NCBI RefSeq assembly: GCF_000003815.2
Contig: NC_049991.1
Coordinates: 16,184,971 to 16,248,970, forward strand
DNA: 64,000 nt
Origin: Branchiostoma floridae
Taxonomy: Eukaryota > Chordata > Leptocardii > Amphioxiformes > Branchiostomatidae
Direction: 5' to 3'
Within the stretch, counting starts at the first letter, position 1. Each line of letters opens with the position of its first letter. This document shows positions 46,001 to 57,800 of this stretch, one piece after another. Below the pieces are notes generated by a model. That model was not told the origin of the DNA. It did not search any database and was given only the letters and a program-made list of their open reading frames with translations. A program made the translations under genes and the position numbers.

Positions 46001-49000
46001 TCACATGTATCTTGATTGCTATTTTCACCAGATAATTGCTTTTTTGTTGGACCCTCCATTTGGTGTACACGCTAACAAAAACGATGACTTGTCCGTGCCA
46101 ATTTACCTGACATGACCTTCCCAACCAACAGGTGGCTCCACCGGGGTTCTGTCAGGTGCAGACAATGGCGTGTGGCACCTGCGCTAATGAGAATGCTTTC
46201 AAGGCTGTCTTCTTCTGGTACAGGGTAAGGATAATTGATTGCCTCTGTTCTCCAATTTCAGAATTCCCAATTGGGGCTGCCTAAAGTCAAGAGTCAATGA
46301 GCAATTACCATGGCCTACTGTTCCTACTGTAACTGTCATGGTAATTTTTTTACCCCAGTACTCACCATGTTTTATGTTGAATAAACCTTCATGAGTAGTA
46401 CTCCAGCCTTCTGACTGTACATTAATCACTCCAGTTAACTTCAAATTTCCAAAAACAATGAAAATAGTTAAAACACACGTACAAATCTCCATAATGAGTG
46501 TACATGTAAGGTATAATGCATGATTGTCACTTTGCTCATAGTCCAAATAGAGATCATTGCATATAGAAAACACGGAATGATTTTGCCTTGGAATCCACAT
46601 TTGAAGCCTTAAAGTTTGTATGCTCTCAAATTTTGGCTGCTAGTAGCCTTAAAGAAAAATTGCAAATATGAATAGCAATGTATAGTCATGTACTGTAAAT
46701 GCATTAAAGTTAAACTTTGTGGAGTATAGTCACTGTTTTTGCATTGAACATATAACTGAAAACTGAAAACGACAGCAGAAATTTTTGTCTGCCTGCCAAC
46801 CGCCCTGTCTACGTGCTAGTACACACGTACACATACGTCCTATGATATAGGGTACAGTATCATATTGTGTCACAGGTGCCAGTTCTGTCCATCTGTACAC
46901 CCTCTAAGTAGGTGGTTTCCAACTGGCCGTTCCTATAAATGTGGCACCTGTGTGTGGCAGTATTATTTCCATTAGTATTTGATTATAGTGCTATTGCAAA
47001 CACTCAATCGTCTCCTTTCTGCAGAATTAAAACACTGCATATATAGTAACTTCAATCCATTTTCAGTAACTGATACTGCATGCATGCCATGTTTTAACAC
47101 CATTTGTCTTAAAATGTTTCCTAGGCTAGACAGAGAGGCAGTCTAATCCCCACAGAAGAAGAACTGGAGTCGTGTATGAGACATGAAGTGAGTAACTTCT
47201 GAGCCAAACTTCAAGGATTTGCATCAAAAACTTTTGACTTGAAATAAAAACTGAGGAAACCAAAAACATGTAAATCTTGCCAGCATGGCCAGATGGTGTC
47301 CTGATTAATTTTCTCAAAGTGGATAAACCTTCAGCATCCCAAGTTAAATTACCAGACTGTGTTGCTTCCCAAGCATAATGCCTAAAGCAATTAGCATCAT
47401 GCTGATGCTGATGACTTTTGGCAGAATGACTCTAATGTACCTTAATTCATGCAGATTTAAAAGAATATACGTGAAGTGTAAGTTTACATGGTTTGCATGT
47501 ATATCATTCACTTCTACTATGTACAAAATGTATTTGCAGGAGCCAGGTAGCCCAAATTTGACCATACTTGGCTTTGAAGGTGGATTCCATGGCAGAACCA
47601 TAGGTATATAGTCAAGTCATACAAGTTCTCTTTTTAAAAGATTGAATTTTTTTAATGACAGTAACACATTGTGATCATCATTATTCCTGAACGTAGATGA
47701 TTAATCAGTTCAGTTCAGATCATCCTCTTTTTGGAGGTGACACCAGTGTCTCCACTCTCCACCATTAATACAAGCCCAAAACTGAAGAAAAATCACAACA
47801 AATAAACTGACAAAACTATGCCACCGTACCACTACATAAAACCCGGGAGTTCCTTCCAAATTACTCCTTAGGAAAGGTAACTTCAGAACCAACTCCCTGT
47901 GCCTGGGAAAAGTTCTCTTTGCATGACATTGAGTAAACCTCTATCTGGAATACATGAGGACACACTGTAGATGATCAGATGAATCTACATCCCTAAGACA
48001 ATAAGAAAGAAAATATCTTTAAATACATGTAATTGTTTTGCTGTACCACATGCAGGGTATTGTAATGTCATTCCTTAGCCTCCAATTTACCATGTTATCC
48101 CCTTTAATAAGAAGTATCTAATTTTTATCTGCAGACAGGATCATAGTAATTATCACAATTAGATCAAGGACGTCCTAGATAGATACCTCCTTGATTAGAA
48201 GTAATCATATGATTATATCCCTTTTATCTCATAATAGCTGCAAGAATCAATAGACGCAAATTGCAAATTGTCAATCAAAAGACAGGAAACAGGAAAAAAA
48301 CTGTAATGCTAGTTTTATTAATACCTTTATCCACAGGGTAACCTTGGGGATACCAAGTTGAAGGACTTTTATTTTGAAAATGTTGCAGCTTGAAAGCACC
48401 ATCCGTTGACTTGGTATCCCTTAAAATACCCTATTTTATTAAAACTACGGATAAAGGCTACCCCACAGATAAAGGTACACCGGCGTTACCTATGACATGG
48501 TGTTGGTGTGCTTGCAGGTTGCTTGAGTAGTTCCCACTCAGCACCCCTCCACAAGGTGGACATGCCGGTACTGGACTGGCCCATCGCACCTTTCCCTGTC
48601 ACCAAGCATCCTTTAGATGTGAACGCACAGGAAAATAGGCTGGAGGAGGAGAGGTGTCTGGACAAGGTATCTGTTTCAGCCACACCCAAGAATCACCAGA
48701 ATGAAAAATAAATAGTAAGGGTACGCTCTGCTGTGAACAGAATGCAAATCTTTATGTCCCATGGCCACGCTTGCATGTCAGGCTACACGTTATTACATGC
48801 AGTGCCAGTGCAAACACGAGAGGATGTGTGTTGCTAGAGAACAGACTTGTACTGAAAGTCTTACATGAGACATTGGGGGTAGGCCAGCAGAATCTGGATA
48901 TTGAGGGCAATGAGGATAGGTGAATGTGGCACAAACTAACTAAGGTTGAGAATGCTCCTTTAGCGTTGATCAGGGCACAGAGAGAGAGAACGAGAGAGAG

Positions 49001-52000
49001 AGAGGGGGGAGAGGGAGAGAGAGAGGGGGGAGGGAGAGAGAGAGGGAGAGAGAGGGGGGGAGAGGGAGGTTCGCCAACCAAAATACGAAATGATGCGCCA
49101 CTCAGGATCTGTGATCCCATGCAACCAAAAAAATGGCCTCAAGCTGACCAAATGACATTTGATGATGATTGAAAGTTTATACCACCAGGTGTACTACAGG
49201 TAAATGCAATTAAATCCATTAGGGCTTCTTCATACCCTGTCATTAAGTAAGCTGTATATATATAAATATATATATATCAATCATGAGGAAAAAAAATTGT
49301 AACATCATATTACACAAGCAAGCAAAACTTGTAAGAATTTCTGCTGCAGTACCACAGGCAGCCACTAGGTGGTCAACCATAGAACTTGTCCTTTGTTTTG
49401 CCAACACCTACCTAAACACCAAAAATATATGTAAGAAAGATCCATTGCCCAAGTATCTTGAGCTATGCTGGCCATAAACACTTAAGCAATACCAATCTTA
49501 TTCTGCCTTTTCATGGCTATCTGATTTGTACAAATAATTTTGTGACCTTTTTGCTAAGAATTGTTCATTATATCTTTAAAAAGTGTAAAACCATATTTTC
49601 CAGGTGTTTCAGTTGATGCAAGAGTACAAGAACAAGGGCCGACCGGTAGCTGGGGTAGTGGTGGAGCCCATCCAGTCTGAAGGGGGGGATCGCCATGCCT
49701 CCAACAGCTTCTTTAGACAGCTGCGGAAACTAGCAAAGGAGGTGAGGATCTGAGTTATTCATCATCTTTTTTTTTTCATCAGTACTATGGTGGGAAACTA
49801 GCTAAGGAGGTGAGGATCGGAGTTATTCATCTATGTCCACTACAGAACGGGTCGGCCTTTGTTGTTGATGAGGTACAGACTGGGGCAGATCTGACGGGGA
49901 AGATGTAAACCTAACGTACTTTTGCCAGTTTGATTCGAATTCACAACAAATTTGAAAATTGACATTTTTGTTTAATATCCACTACAGAATGGGTCGGCCT
50001 TTGTTGTTGATGAGGTACAAAATGTACAGACTGGAGCAGGTCTGACAGGGAAGATGTAAACCTAACGTTATTCTGTACTTTTGCCAGTTTGATTTCAAAA
50101 TGTAAATTGAAAATTGCCATGATTGTTTGATGTCCACCACAGAACGGGTCAGCCTTTGCTGTTGACGAGGTACAGCAGGCCTGACAGGGAAGATGTAACC
50201 CTAACTTTACTGTACTTCTGCCAGTTTGATTTCAGAATATAAATTGAAAATGGTCATAATTGATTGTTGTTTGATGTCCACCACAGAATGGGTCGACCTA
50301 TGTGGTTGATGAAGGGCAGACTGGGGCAGGTCTGACGGGGAAGATCAAACCCTAACGTTATACTGTACTTTTGCCAGTTTGATTTCAAAATGTAAATTGA
50401 AAATTGCCATGATTGCCATGTCTACTACAGAACGGGTCGGCCTTTGTTGGTGATGAGGTACAAAATGTACAGACTGGAGCAGGTCTGACAGCCTGAGGGA
50501 AGATGTATCCCTAACGTTATTCTGTACTTCTGACAAATTGAAAATGGTCACAATTGATTGTTGTTTTATGTCCACCACAGAACGGGTCGGCCTTTGTTGT
50601 TGACGAGGTACAGGTCTGACAGGAAATATGTAACCCTAACGTTACTGTGGAAATATGTAACCCTAACGTTACTGATACTGTACTTCTGCCGGTTTGAATT
50701 TACAATCATTGAAAATTACCATTGCTATTTTATGTCCACCACAGAATAGGTCAGCCTTTGTTGTTGATGAGGTGCAGACTGGGGCGGGTCTGACAGGGAA
50801 GATGTGGGCACACGAGCACTGGGGCCTGGAGGAGTCTCCGGACATCGTCACCTTCTCCAAGAAGATGGTGATCGGAGGGCTGTACTTCAAGGAGGAGTTC
50901 AGGCCAAAAGGGGTGCGTTAAGCTTAAATTCACATAGAACATTATTGGTAGCAGGCACAAGGCTGAGGATCTCATTTTGTAGCTGTGTTGAACTTGAGAC
51001 TGAATCAAAAGAAGACTCATGTAATACAGTGAAGTTTCCAGCATCCATATGAACTTTGTGAACGGTATAACAGTTACATGTATAAACAGCATATGCAATC
51101 ATGCATTTGCTGCAAAGGTAATTTTGCAACTTTTGTAAGAAGCGGTGAATGCTTTTGGGAACAATTCTCCCCGTGAGAGCCTGAACTGTATAAGAACTTG
51201 AAAGTTACCATTTTGAAAATTAGATTGCTGGTGTTCGATAATATGTACATGTATCTAGTGTCTGATGAGTATAGGAGTCTGATGGAAGGTGCATCAGACA
51301 TGAACCATGCCAAACAACCAAACTCATCTGTGAAACCTGCGGAAAGTATTGCATAAGCACAGCTGGGCTAGTTGCCAGAAGTGGTGGCCATTGGCGCCGG
51401 ACAGATTGTCCAGGCGATTGTCTAGCAGAATGTAAAGGACTTTTATAATGTTGTTGTATGTATAGTAAGGCCAGTGACTGAATTCTAGGCTTGCTTTGTC
51501 CTATGTTTGCCTCCAGTAAACATGCACATGTACAATGTAAGAGACAATCATTGTCATTTTAATTATGTATTTATTGCCATTCTTGTTTAAAGAGGGGAAC
51601 AAGGGCTCTGTGGCCCCTTGCCTGACCATGTGCCTTTTCCCCTGGAGAGCAGATCCTCTGGCAAATTAACATTAAATTCTTATTGACTATGGAGGGATGC
51701 TATGGGGTCAGTGTGGCCAGTCTTTTTTAAATGCGCGTACACATGTATGTCATCCTTAAAATTAAGTCAATTATTAAAAGAACACTAAAAGAAGTTTTTC
51801 TATTTCTTGCACAAACTAGGCCATGCGGATCATGAACACATGGCTGGGAGATCCTGCCAAGCTGGTGATTTTGGAAGCAGTGTTGAACGTGATTCAACAA
51901 GATCGGCTGTTGGACAACATGACAGAGACTGGACAGGTGATCTTACAAGGACTGGAGAAAATACAGGTGAGTCACAAGACCATCATGTCTGATCACACCT

Positions 52001-54129
52001 GATTATATGTACTGGGTACTTTCCATGTTTCCTAATCATTAGTATCCAAAAAAACTTTCATTATTCACAATGTACACTTGCTGCTTATTGTGGTTCATGA
52101 TGTTATCACTCTCATATATTTTGGAAAATAAGATAATTTGAAAGACATATAAGACAATAATTACAATGGCATTCTAAAACTAATTGTAGTTGTTGCAGGA
52201 TAAGAATTAAAAAATTTGGTAGGAAAAGCTAATGAATACCCAACAGTAAATGTTATAGGTTATATAATGTTATATTTTAATAGTACAGATTGATACACTA
52301 CAGTCTGAAAGGTCTAGGTCTAGGTCTGCCGTTACTAATATGTAGAAGTAATCATAAAAGTCAGCACTGTCATAAAAGTCAACAAATATAGTTACTGTAC
52401 TGTAAATGTATCCATTCTCAGGACAAACATGCTGAAGTTTTCTCTAATGCTCGTGGAAGAGGGGCCTTCTGTGCTGTTGACTTCCCAAACACTTCGACCA
52501 GAGACAGAGCTGTAGCAACACTAAGGAACAAAGGTAAGTCTTGAATATGAAGCCTTGTGAGTCTAAGACTTAAATGGTACTATAACTATAATGCCACCAC
52601 CTTTGGTCAAAAGTAACTGCCTACTATTCTTCCTAGTACATGACTCCTAGTATTACCCGGTAGTTTCTTCTTGAGGGTGTCCACGCCCACTTGTGTTGGT
52701 GTCTCATTGTGTGTGTGAAGAGTATGAATGCATCAAGAGGGAGTACTGTGTATAGGGGTGATGCAAAAACTAGTACTATTAGTTTCTTCTTGAGGGAAAA
52801 CTTACTACATGTATGATAGTTATTGCAGAAAGTTCATGGTTGGCTGAAGATTATTTCTGTACCCCAGATGATGTCAGTGTGATTGCCTTCATGATTGTCT
52901 ATTTTCTGCAAGAGAAGGAACTCATATAGGCCACACCTATGAGAGGCAGCTACAGCTTTCATAATACCTTTGGTGTTTGACACCTTCGCAGTAGATTGTC
53001 GAAAACTGATGTCAAGGTCCCAAATAGTGAAAAGCCCCAAAGCAAAAGTAATCCCAGAATCAATCTACTCCCTTGGTTCTCTGATATTTGATAATTCAAA
53101 AAGAGAGAAGCCAATAAGCCAATAAGAAAGAATTGGCCTTGAAGAAACATGTGAGTCCACCCACAATTACTCCAGCAATACGTTTGCTCCAAGGCACAAA
53201 CCTGACAAGAGAATTGCAAGATGAGATCTATCGGGATGAAAAACAGACTTCAGTTGAAACTACTCAAGAAGCACACTTTGTTGTGTGAAATTGTTAAAAT
53301 ATTTCATCAAAAGAACCTGATTACATGTTTTGAATTCATGTTATCCCTGGATCCCATGGATCAGCAATATTCTGTCCAATCTGAACACTATGAAATTTAG
53401 TTGATGTGTCCAGTGCTTGAAATACCCACCTGCAAATGCAACTGCATTTTGCTTGGCGAAACTTAATTTTAAACCCTGATAGCGCAGTGCGCAACCTGAA
53501 ATTTTGCAATTGGAATGCCACTAACCCCACACCTAGGTGCATAAAATCTTGAATTTATTTCTTGATCAGATAAAACATTTTATCCATGTACATGTAACTG
53601 GAGGAAATAATAATGGATACTGTAAATGCAAAAATTTTGGCAGTGGTTTTATGTGCGCGTTTTTTGCGTTGCAAATTTACCGCAAACTTAAAACCACCGT
53701 GAAAATTTTTCCATGGCATTAAGTGCAGTGCATGGTGCTACCGCGAACTTAAAACCACCGCAAACCGTCCTTTTGCCGCTATCGCGAAATTAAATCCCCG
53801 GGAATTTAAATGCATTTACAGTATTAAGTAGCTGATTTTAAGAAAGTAACAACTTTAAAGAGGGACAACCTGAAATGTTGATGGCGCAACCTGCCAGGAC
53901 AAGATGGCTAAAAGAAATATTTCGATCACTGTGTGGCTTTAGTTTAACTTTAATGCTCTACATTCAATATCTGATAAAGGCCCTATGGTTTGCAGGTGTG
54001 CAGTGTGCAGGCTGTGGAGCGAAGGCTCTTCGGATCCGACCAGCGCTCATCTTCCAGCCGCACCACGCCAGAATGTTCCTGGACATCCTGGAGGACACAG
54101 CACTGGAGCTGAAGTCACTGGGGACGTGA
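43005..54129 (+). CDS. ABAT: 4-aminobutyrate aminotransferase, mitochondrial; 15 coding exons
   Basis: GABA transaminase moves the GABA amino group to 2-oxoglutarate, giving succinic semialdehyde and glutamate in the mitochondrial matrix (class III PLP aminotransferase, homodimer). Coding exons: 43005-43068, 44234-44337, 44528-44557, 44739-44856, 45271-45320, 45584-45661, 46132-46224, 47125-47187, 47540-47603, 48518-48666, 49604-49741, 50745-50912, 51820-51966, 52422-52533, 53996-54129. All phases fit, giving 503 aa (human 500). Residues 1-21 ([20 protein letters not shown]) look like a mitochondrial presequence. Visible motifs: [19 protein letters not shown] at 162-165, matching the human [2Fe-2S] Cxx[24 protein letters not shown] with PLP-contacting Asp325; TFSKKM with Schiff-base Lys356. 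Exon 2 has a weak gtcaca donor. Six decayed copies of the exon 12 start lie in intron 11. Confidence 0.96.
43895..43956 (+). repeat. 62-bp hairpin in ABAT intron 1
   Basis: TAAGGTTTCTTCAACAGAAT then CGAGAGT pairs with the inverse ACTCTTGATTGTGTTGAAGA then AACCTTA, with 25 of about 28 positions matched and a loop of about 8. It could be a fold-back remnant or a transcribed hairpin. Confidence 0.55.
44055..44215. repeat. Dispersed repeat shared with 23574-23755
   Basis: Same modules and order as 23574-23755. It ends about 20 bp before the exon 2 acceptor of ABAT, so part of the polypyrimidine region lies at its edge. Confidence 0.6.
45787..45905. mobile_element. Fragment of TACAGTCAAAC-type element
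   Basis: It begins TACAGTCAAACTTGCTGTAT and has TGGTCACTTGTAAAGGC, matching the start and interior words of the elements at 56054 and 57812. It lies in ABAT intron 6. Confidence 0.4.
48313..48464. mobile_element. Fold-back element in ABAT intron 9
   Basis: ACCTTTATCCACAGGGTA and GGGATACCAAGTTGA at the left pair with TCAACGGATGG-flanked ACTTGGTATCCC and TACGGATAAAGGCTACCCC at the right. It ends about 50 bp upstream of the exon 10 acceptor. Confidence 0.5.
48978..49068. repeat. (GA)n / polypurine microsatellite
   Basis: About 90 bp of GAGAGA and GGGGGA, all purine on the plus strand apart from one C, in ABAT intron 10. Confidence 0.85.
49788..50744 (+). repeat. Tandem array of exon-edge copies (ABAT intron 11)
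   Basis: Six decayed copies of the exon 12 acceptor and first 49-74 exon bases start at 49846, 49988, 50143, 50287, 50431 and 50581. The true exon starts at 50745. Spacing is 142-164 bp. Each has a CCACYACAG-like acceptor and GGGTC-GCCTTTG. Five have a GT after AAGAT or ATAT (gtaaac, gtaacc, gtatcc). The catalytic lysine half of the exon is never included. Before the array, 49788-49830 repeats the last 22 bases of exon 11 with its gtgagg donor. A small GGAAATATGTAACCCTAACG duplication lies near 50622-50670. Confidence 0.85.
53618..53823. mobile_element. MITE TACTGTAAATGCA, copy 3
   Basis: TACTGTAAATGCAAAAATTT at the left and TGCATTTACAGTA at the right, with the same internal AAACCACCGCAAA and CCGCGAACTTAAAACC blocks as copies 1 and 2. 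It lies in the last ABAT intron. Confidence 0.75.
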
Positions 54130-54503
54130 TTCTCCCAACTTCATCATCGAAACTAACTTTTCAGTCTTTTGGTAACTGTTATTCAGTCCTTTACGTGGAT
54201 AAGCCAAGGGCACACAATACAATACTAGTACCCTAAAACAGTCTCCACTTTAAGTCTGGAATTCCATTTTCCCCATTTCGACAAGTGCTAATATTTTCAG
54301 GATAAAAGCACTTGGTCCAAAGCTTTTACAGATGATTGATAAGTGAAATATGATAATAACTTTCTAACACTGTTCTAAGTATGTGATCTCATCACCATAT
54401 CTAACTACACAATACCCTGCAACAACATCCTAAATGGTACACGTATACAATGTACGTGGATATGTGTCCGTCCATTACAAGGAAACTTGTATATCATTTT
54501 CTC

Positions 54504-54509
54504 ATTAAA
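54504..54509 (+). terminator. Probable ABAT poly(A) signal (ATTAAA)
   Basis: The common ATTAAA variant 375 bases after the ABAT stop, followed by TG/TT-rich sequence (54535-54555). Confidence 0.45.
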
Positions 54510-54549
54510 GAATACCATCACACTGCATCCTATTCTATTGTCAGCCTGT

Positions 54550-54555
54550 TTTATT
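54550..54555 (-). terminator. Probable CABIN1 poly(A) signal
   Basis: TTTATT on the plus strand is AATAAA on the minus strand, 293 bases past the CABIN1 stop. It faces the ABAT signal. Confidence 0.45.
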
Positions 54556-54847
54556 TGAATGAAGACAAACACTGTATGAGAAATGGAGCAACAAGCCTAG
54601 GGGTCTGTTTGCTCTAGATCTGAATAATATTTTCTCTCCTGATCATCACACCATTTTTAGGGATCAGCCAATGGTCATCGGTCACTGAGTGAGCCTCGTA
54701 GATTTTAAAATTTAGGGACCTGCTGGCAATCCTGTGGAAGCTTGTTCATTCACTGTGTGACATGGGCTTTAACAGTACAACAGGGTCGTACACATAATAT
54801 ATATATCATATCATACATCTTTGCATGGTCAACGAATGTCTCTGAAC

Positions 54848-57800
54848 CTATGCAATACTATCCTGAGAGGATTCCTCCTGGCTGCTGTCAATCTCTATGT
54901 ACTCCACATCGCTCTGAGAGTCCGTCTCCGGGAGAGGCGTGTGGTGGACGTTAGCCGCCGACTGCTGCGTGAGGATCGCCGCCTTCAACCTCTGCTTGGT
55001 CTCCTCCGATATAGACCCTGACCTGGGCCTGTGCTTGGTCAGTCCACTGGTCCCTGGCTTGGCGTAAAAGCTGGTGCTTGGATAGCTTGGCTGTGCGGTG
55101 GTAGTGGTACTACGCGCCACCTCAGCAGTTTTATTGTAAGCACCACTTCTATACAGGGAAGAGGACGACCCAGAGGGGGTGATGGTGATTGTTGGCACAC
55201 CCTGGGGTGAGGCTGTTGCTTTAGGTGGAGTGGACTGTTCTTGGGTGTGTGTAGGGGTGGTAGGGCCTTTGTTTTCTCTCTTCTCCTCTGCTGCAGTGAC
55301 TGCAGGTTTCCATGGCAAATCCTTCGATGAGGAGGCAACAGTTGTTGCTGCAGTTGTAACTGGAGGATTGGGTCTGGAACTGCTGCTGGAGGCTGGCAGA
55401 GGCTGAGATGCGCTACCGGCTGGGTTTAGAGAAGGCTGGACATGTGTTGGTGTAGACTGGACATGTGTTGGTGTAGACTGGACATGGCTTGGCGCAGCCT
55501 GGTTACGCTGTAGCTGTCCACTGGTGCTGACAGGAGAGGTGTCAGCTCTAGGTCCCCCCATGTGAACAGGGGCAGGAGGTGAGGAGAAGGTCAGTGCCAT
55601 CTGCACACCGCTGCTGGGGGTGGTGGGCGTGGAACTGCTCTCGCGTTTCTCGTGCGTCGGAGTCTGCGGCAGGCGGTGCCTCTGCTGGTAGTTCTGACAG
55701 TAGCTGATGGCCTGTTCCAGAACGCTCGGTTCGGGCTCCATGTCGTCGATCCTGTAGAGCGCGTACGCGTCGGCGAGGATGTTGCTCTCCACGTCCATGT
55801 TGCTGCCTGTTCTCTGTCCGTGCTGGAAGACCTTCCAACAGTCCAGGACGAGTTTTAGCAGCTGAGAGTTCTCCATTTCTTCCGTCGCGTTACAGTACTC
55901 TAAGACGATATCCTGCAGAGTCTCTAAGGAGTACTTGTAGGCCTGCTTGGCAAGCATGGTGCGATCCACGTCACGTAGATACTTCTTGCCCTGATCGGGT
56001 GTTCGGTGAAGCTGTGTGGCAAGCTGGAAAAGAACGACACCTTTTATAATCAAGTACAGTCAAACTGCCGTAGAAGACCACTCAGGGGATTGAACAAAAT
56101 GTGGTCTTTGTGGACAGGTGGTCACTATAGACAGGAATCTAAATGGCTCGTTTTAATAGTAAAAATTGTCTGAAGGTCCACAAAAAAAGTGGTCACATCA
56201 TATTGGCTAGGTGGTTCTTACTCCGGGATGGTGACAGACCCAGAATGGGAACCAGTCAGAATTGCCCTTAATGGTCAGATGGTCACCAAAACGTCGGTGA
56301 AAATAAAGTTATGGTTCTGTAAAAAGAGTCTCTTTATTCTACAATGCAAATTAACTTGCCCCAAGATGTGCTAGAGAAGGAGTTAAATACACAGCTTTAT
56401 ATACACATGTACATGTGTGTAAGAGCAAAATGAAGATCAGGGCCTGGAAATATCAAAGTAAGCTGACAGGTGCTTTGTCAGCCAGCTTTCACCACTGAGC
56501 CTTGTGTACCTAAAACAGCATATCAGATACTAGTATGTGCTAGAGAAGGAGTTAAATGTACAGCTTTACAGTATACACACATAAGAAAGAGAACGATGAG
56601 GATTAGGGCCTACAAATATGAAAGTTAGCTGACAGATGTGATCTTCAGCGAGCTTTCATCACTGAAACAGTACCTTAAAAAAGTGTATTAGATATGTGCT
56701 AGGGAAGTTATACAGTATACACACATCAAAAAGAGCAAAATGAAGATTAGGGCCTGAAAATGTGGTGCTTTGTCAACCAGCTTTCATCACTGAGCCTCCG
56801 TGTACCTGAAACAGGGTGTTGCTGTCGTTGAGTTGCCGCAGTACTTCCAGCAGGAGCGAGACGCAGCGGCCCATGTGGGAGGCGAAGCTGCCGGGGCGGT
56901 CGATCTCGTCCACGGGGATGCGCCAGATGCCGTTGAAGAGGTTGGTCTTGTTCCTCTCGTGGAAGAGGCTGTGAGCAGGCATGTGGGGCAACTCCTTCCA
57001 GTGGCCCTGTTTGGGACCCAAGATCAGGTCACGCCCCCACGGGAGGTTCCTGCATGGGCAAGGAAAGATCGAATTGTGAAACATAATCCAAACTTAGAAA
57101 AAGCCAGTATCAGAACATGTTTACAACATTTACATTGAATAAACCATTGACTGGATTATGTAGATTATGTGGAAAGAACTGCTTGTGGCTTAAAAGGCTG
57201 AATCCTTTGTTAAGGCTCAGTTTTACTTCTTACTGTTAACCAATCCCAATTCATTGACTGGTCATTGTTTAAAGATAAACCTTTCAATCAAATTCAAGTT
57301 TCCTCAAGTTTGAAACTACTTCATCCCAGATCTGTTTTATGCAACACTGTTTTGAGCTAACCTAATGTACAGAAGCTTTATAAAAAACTTTAACTTGATA
57401 AAAAATAATTTTGTGTTTTATAAACAAAGGCAGATGCAGATAGTGAGATTGCATGACATACATGTGCAGTGCGTTGGGCTAAGGCCCAAGAGGTTCCGGG
57501 TCAAAACCTGCCATGTCACCAATCTTGTCAAAAAAATGGTATTACTGGTAGGTACCCTGACTACCGGTCGACTACCTATGCTTACTTGTGAAATGGTGAG
57601 TGGAAGTAGAGGTGGCAGAGTCTGTAGATGGACTTGTAGTGCTGAGGGAACCTGTGGAGGCACAGGTGAAGCCCCTGGACACACAGGTCAATCAGGTTCT
57701 TCCTGCGGGCCTCTCTGTCCACAGGAGCAGCAGCTGGAGAGGAAGTAACAAACCTCTGTGGACATCATTACATACAGACACTTTTTTCCCCATTGACCTA

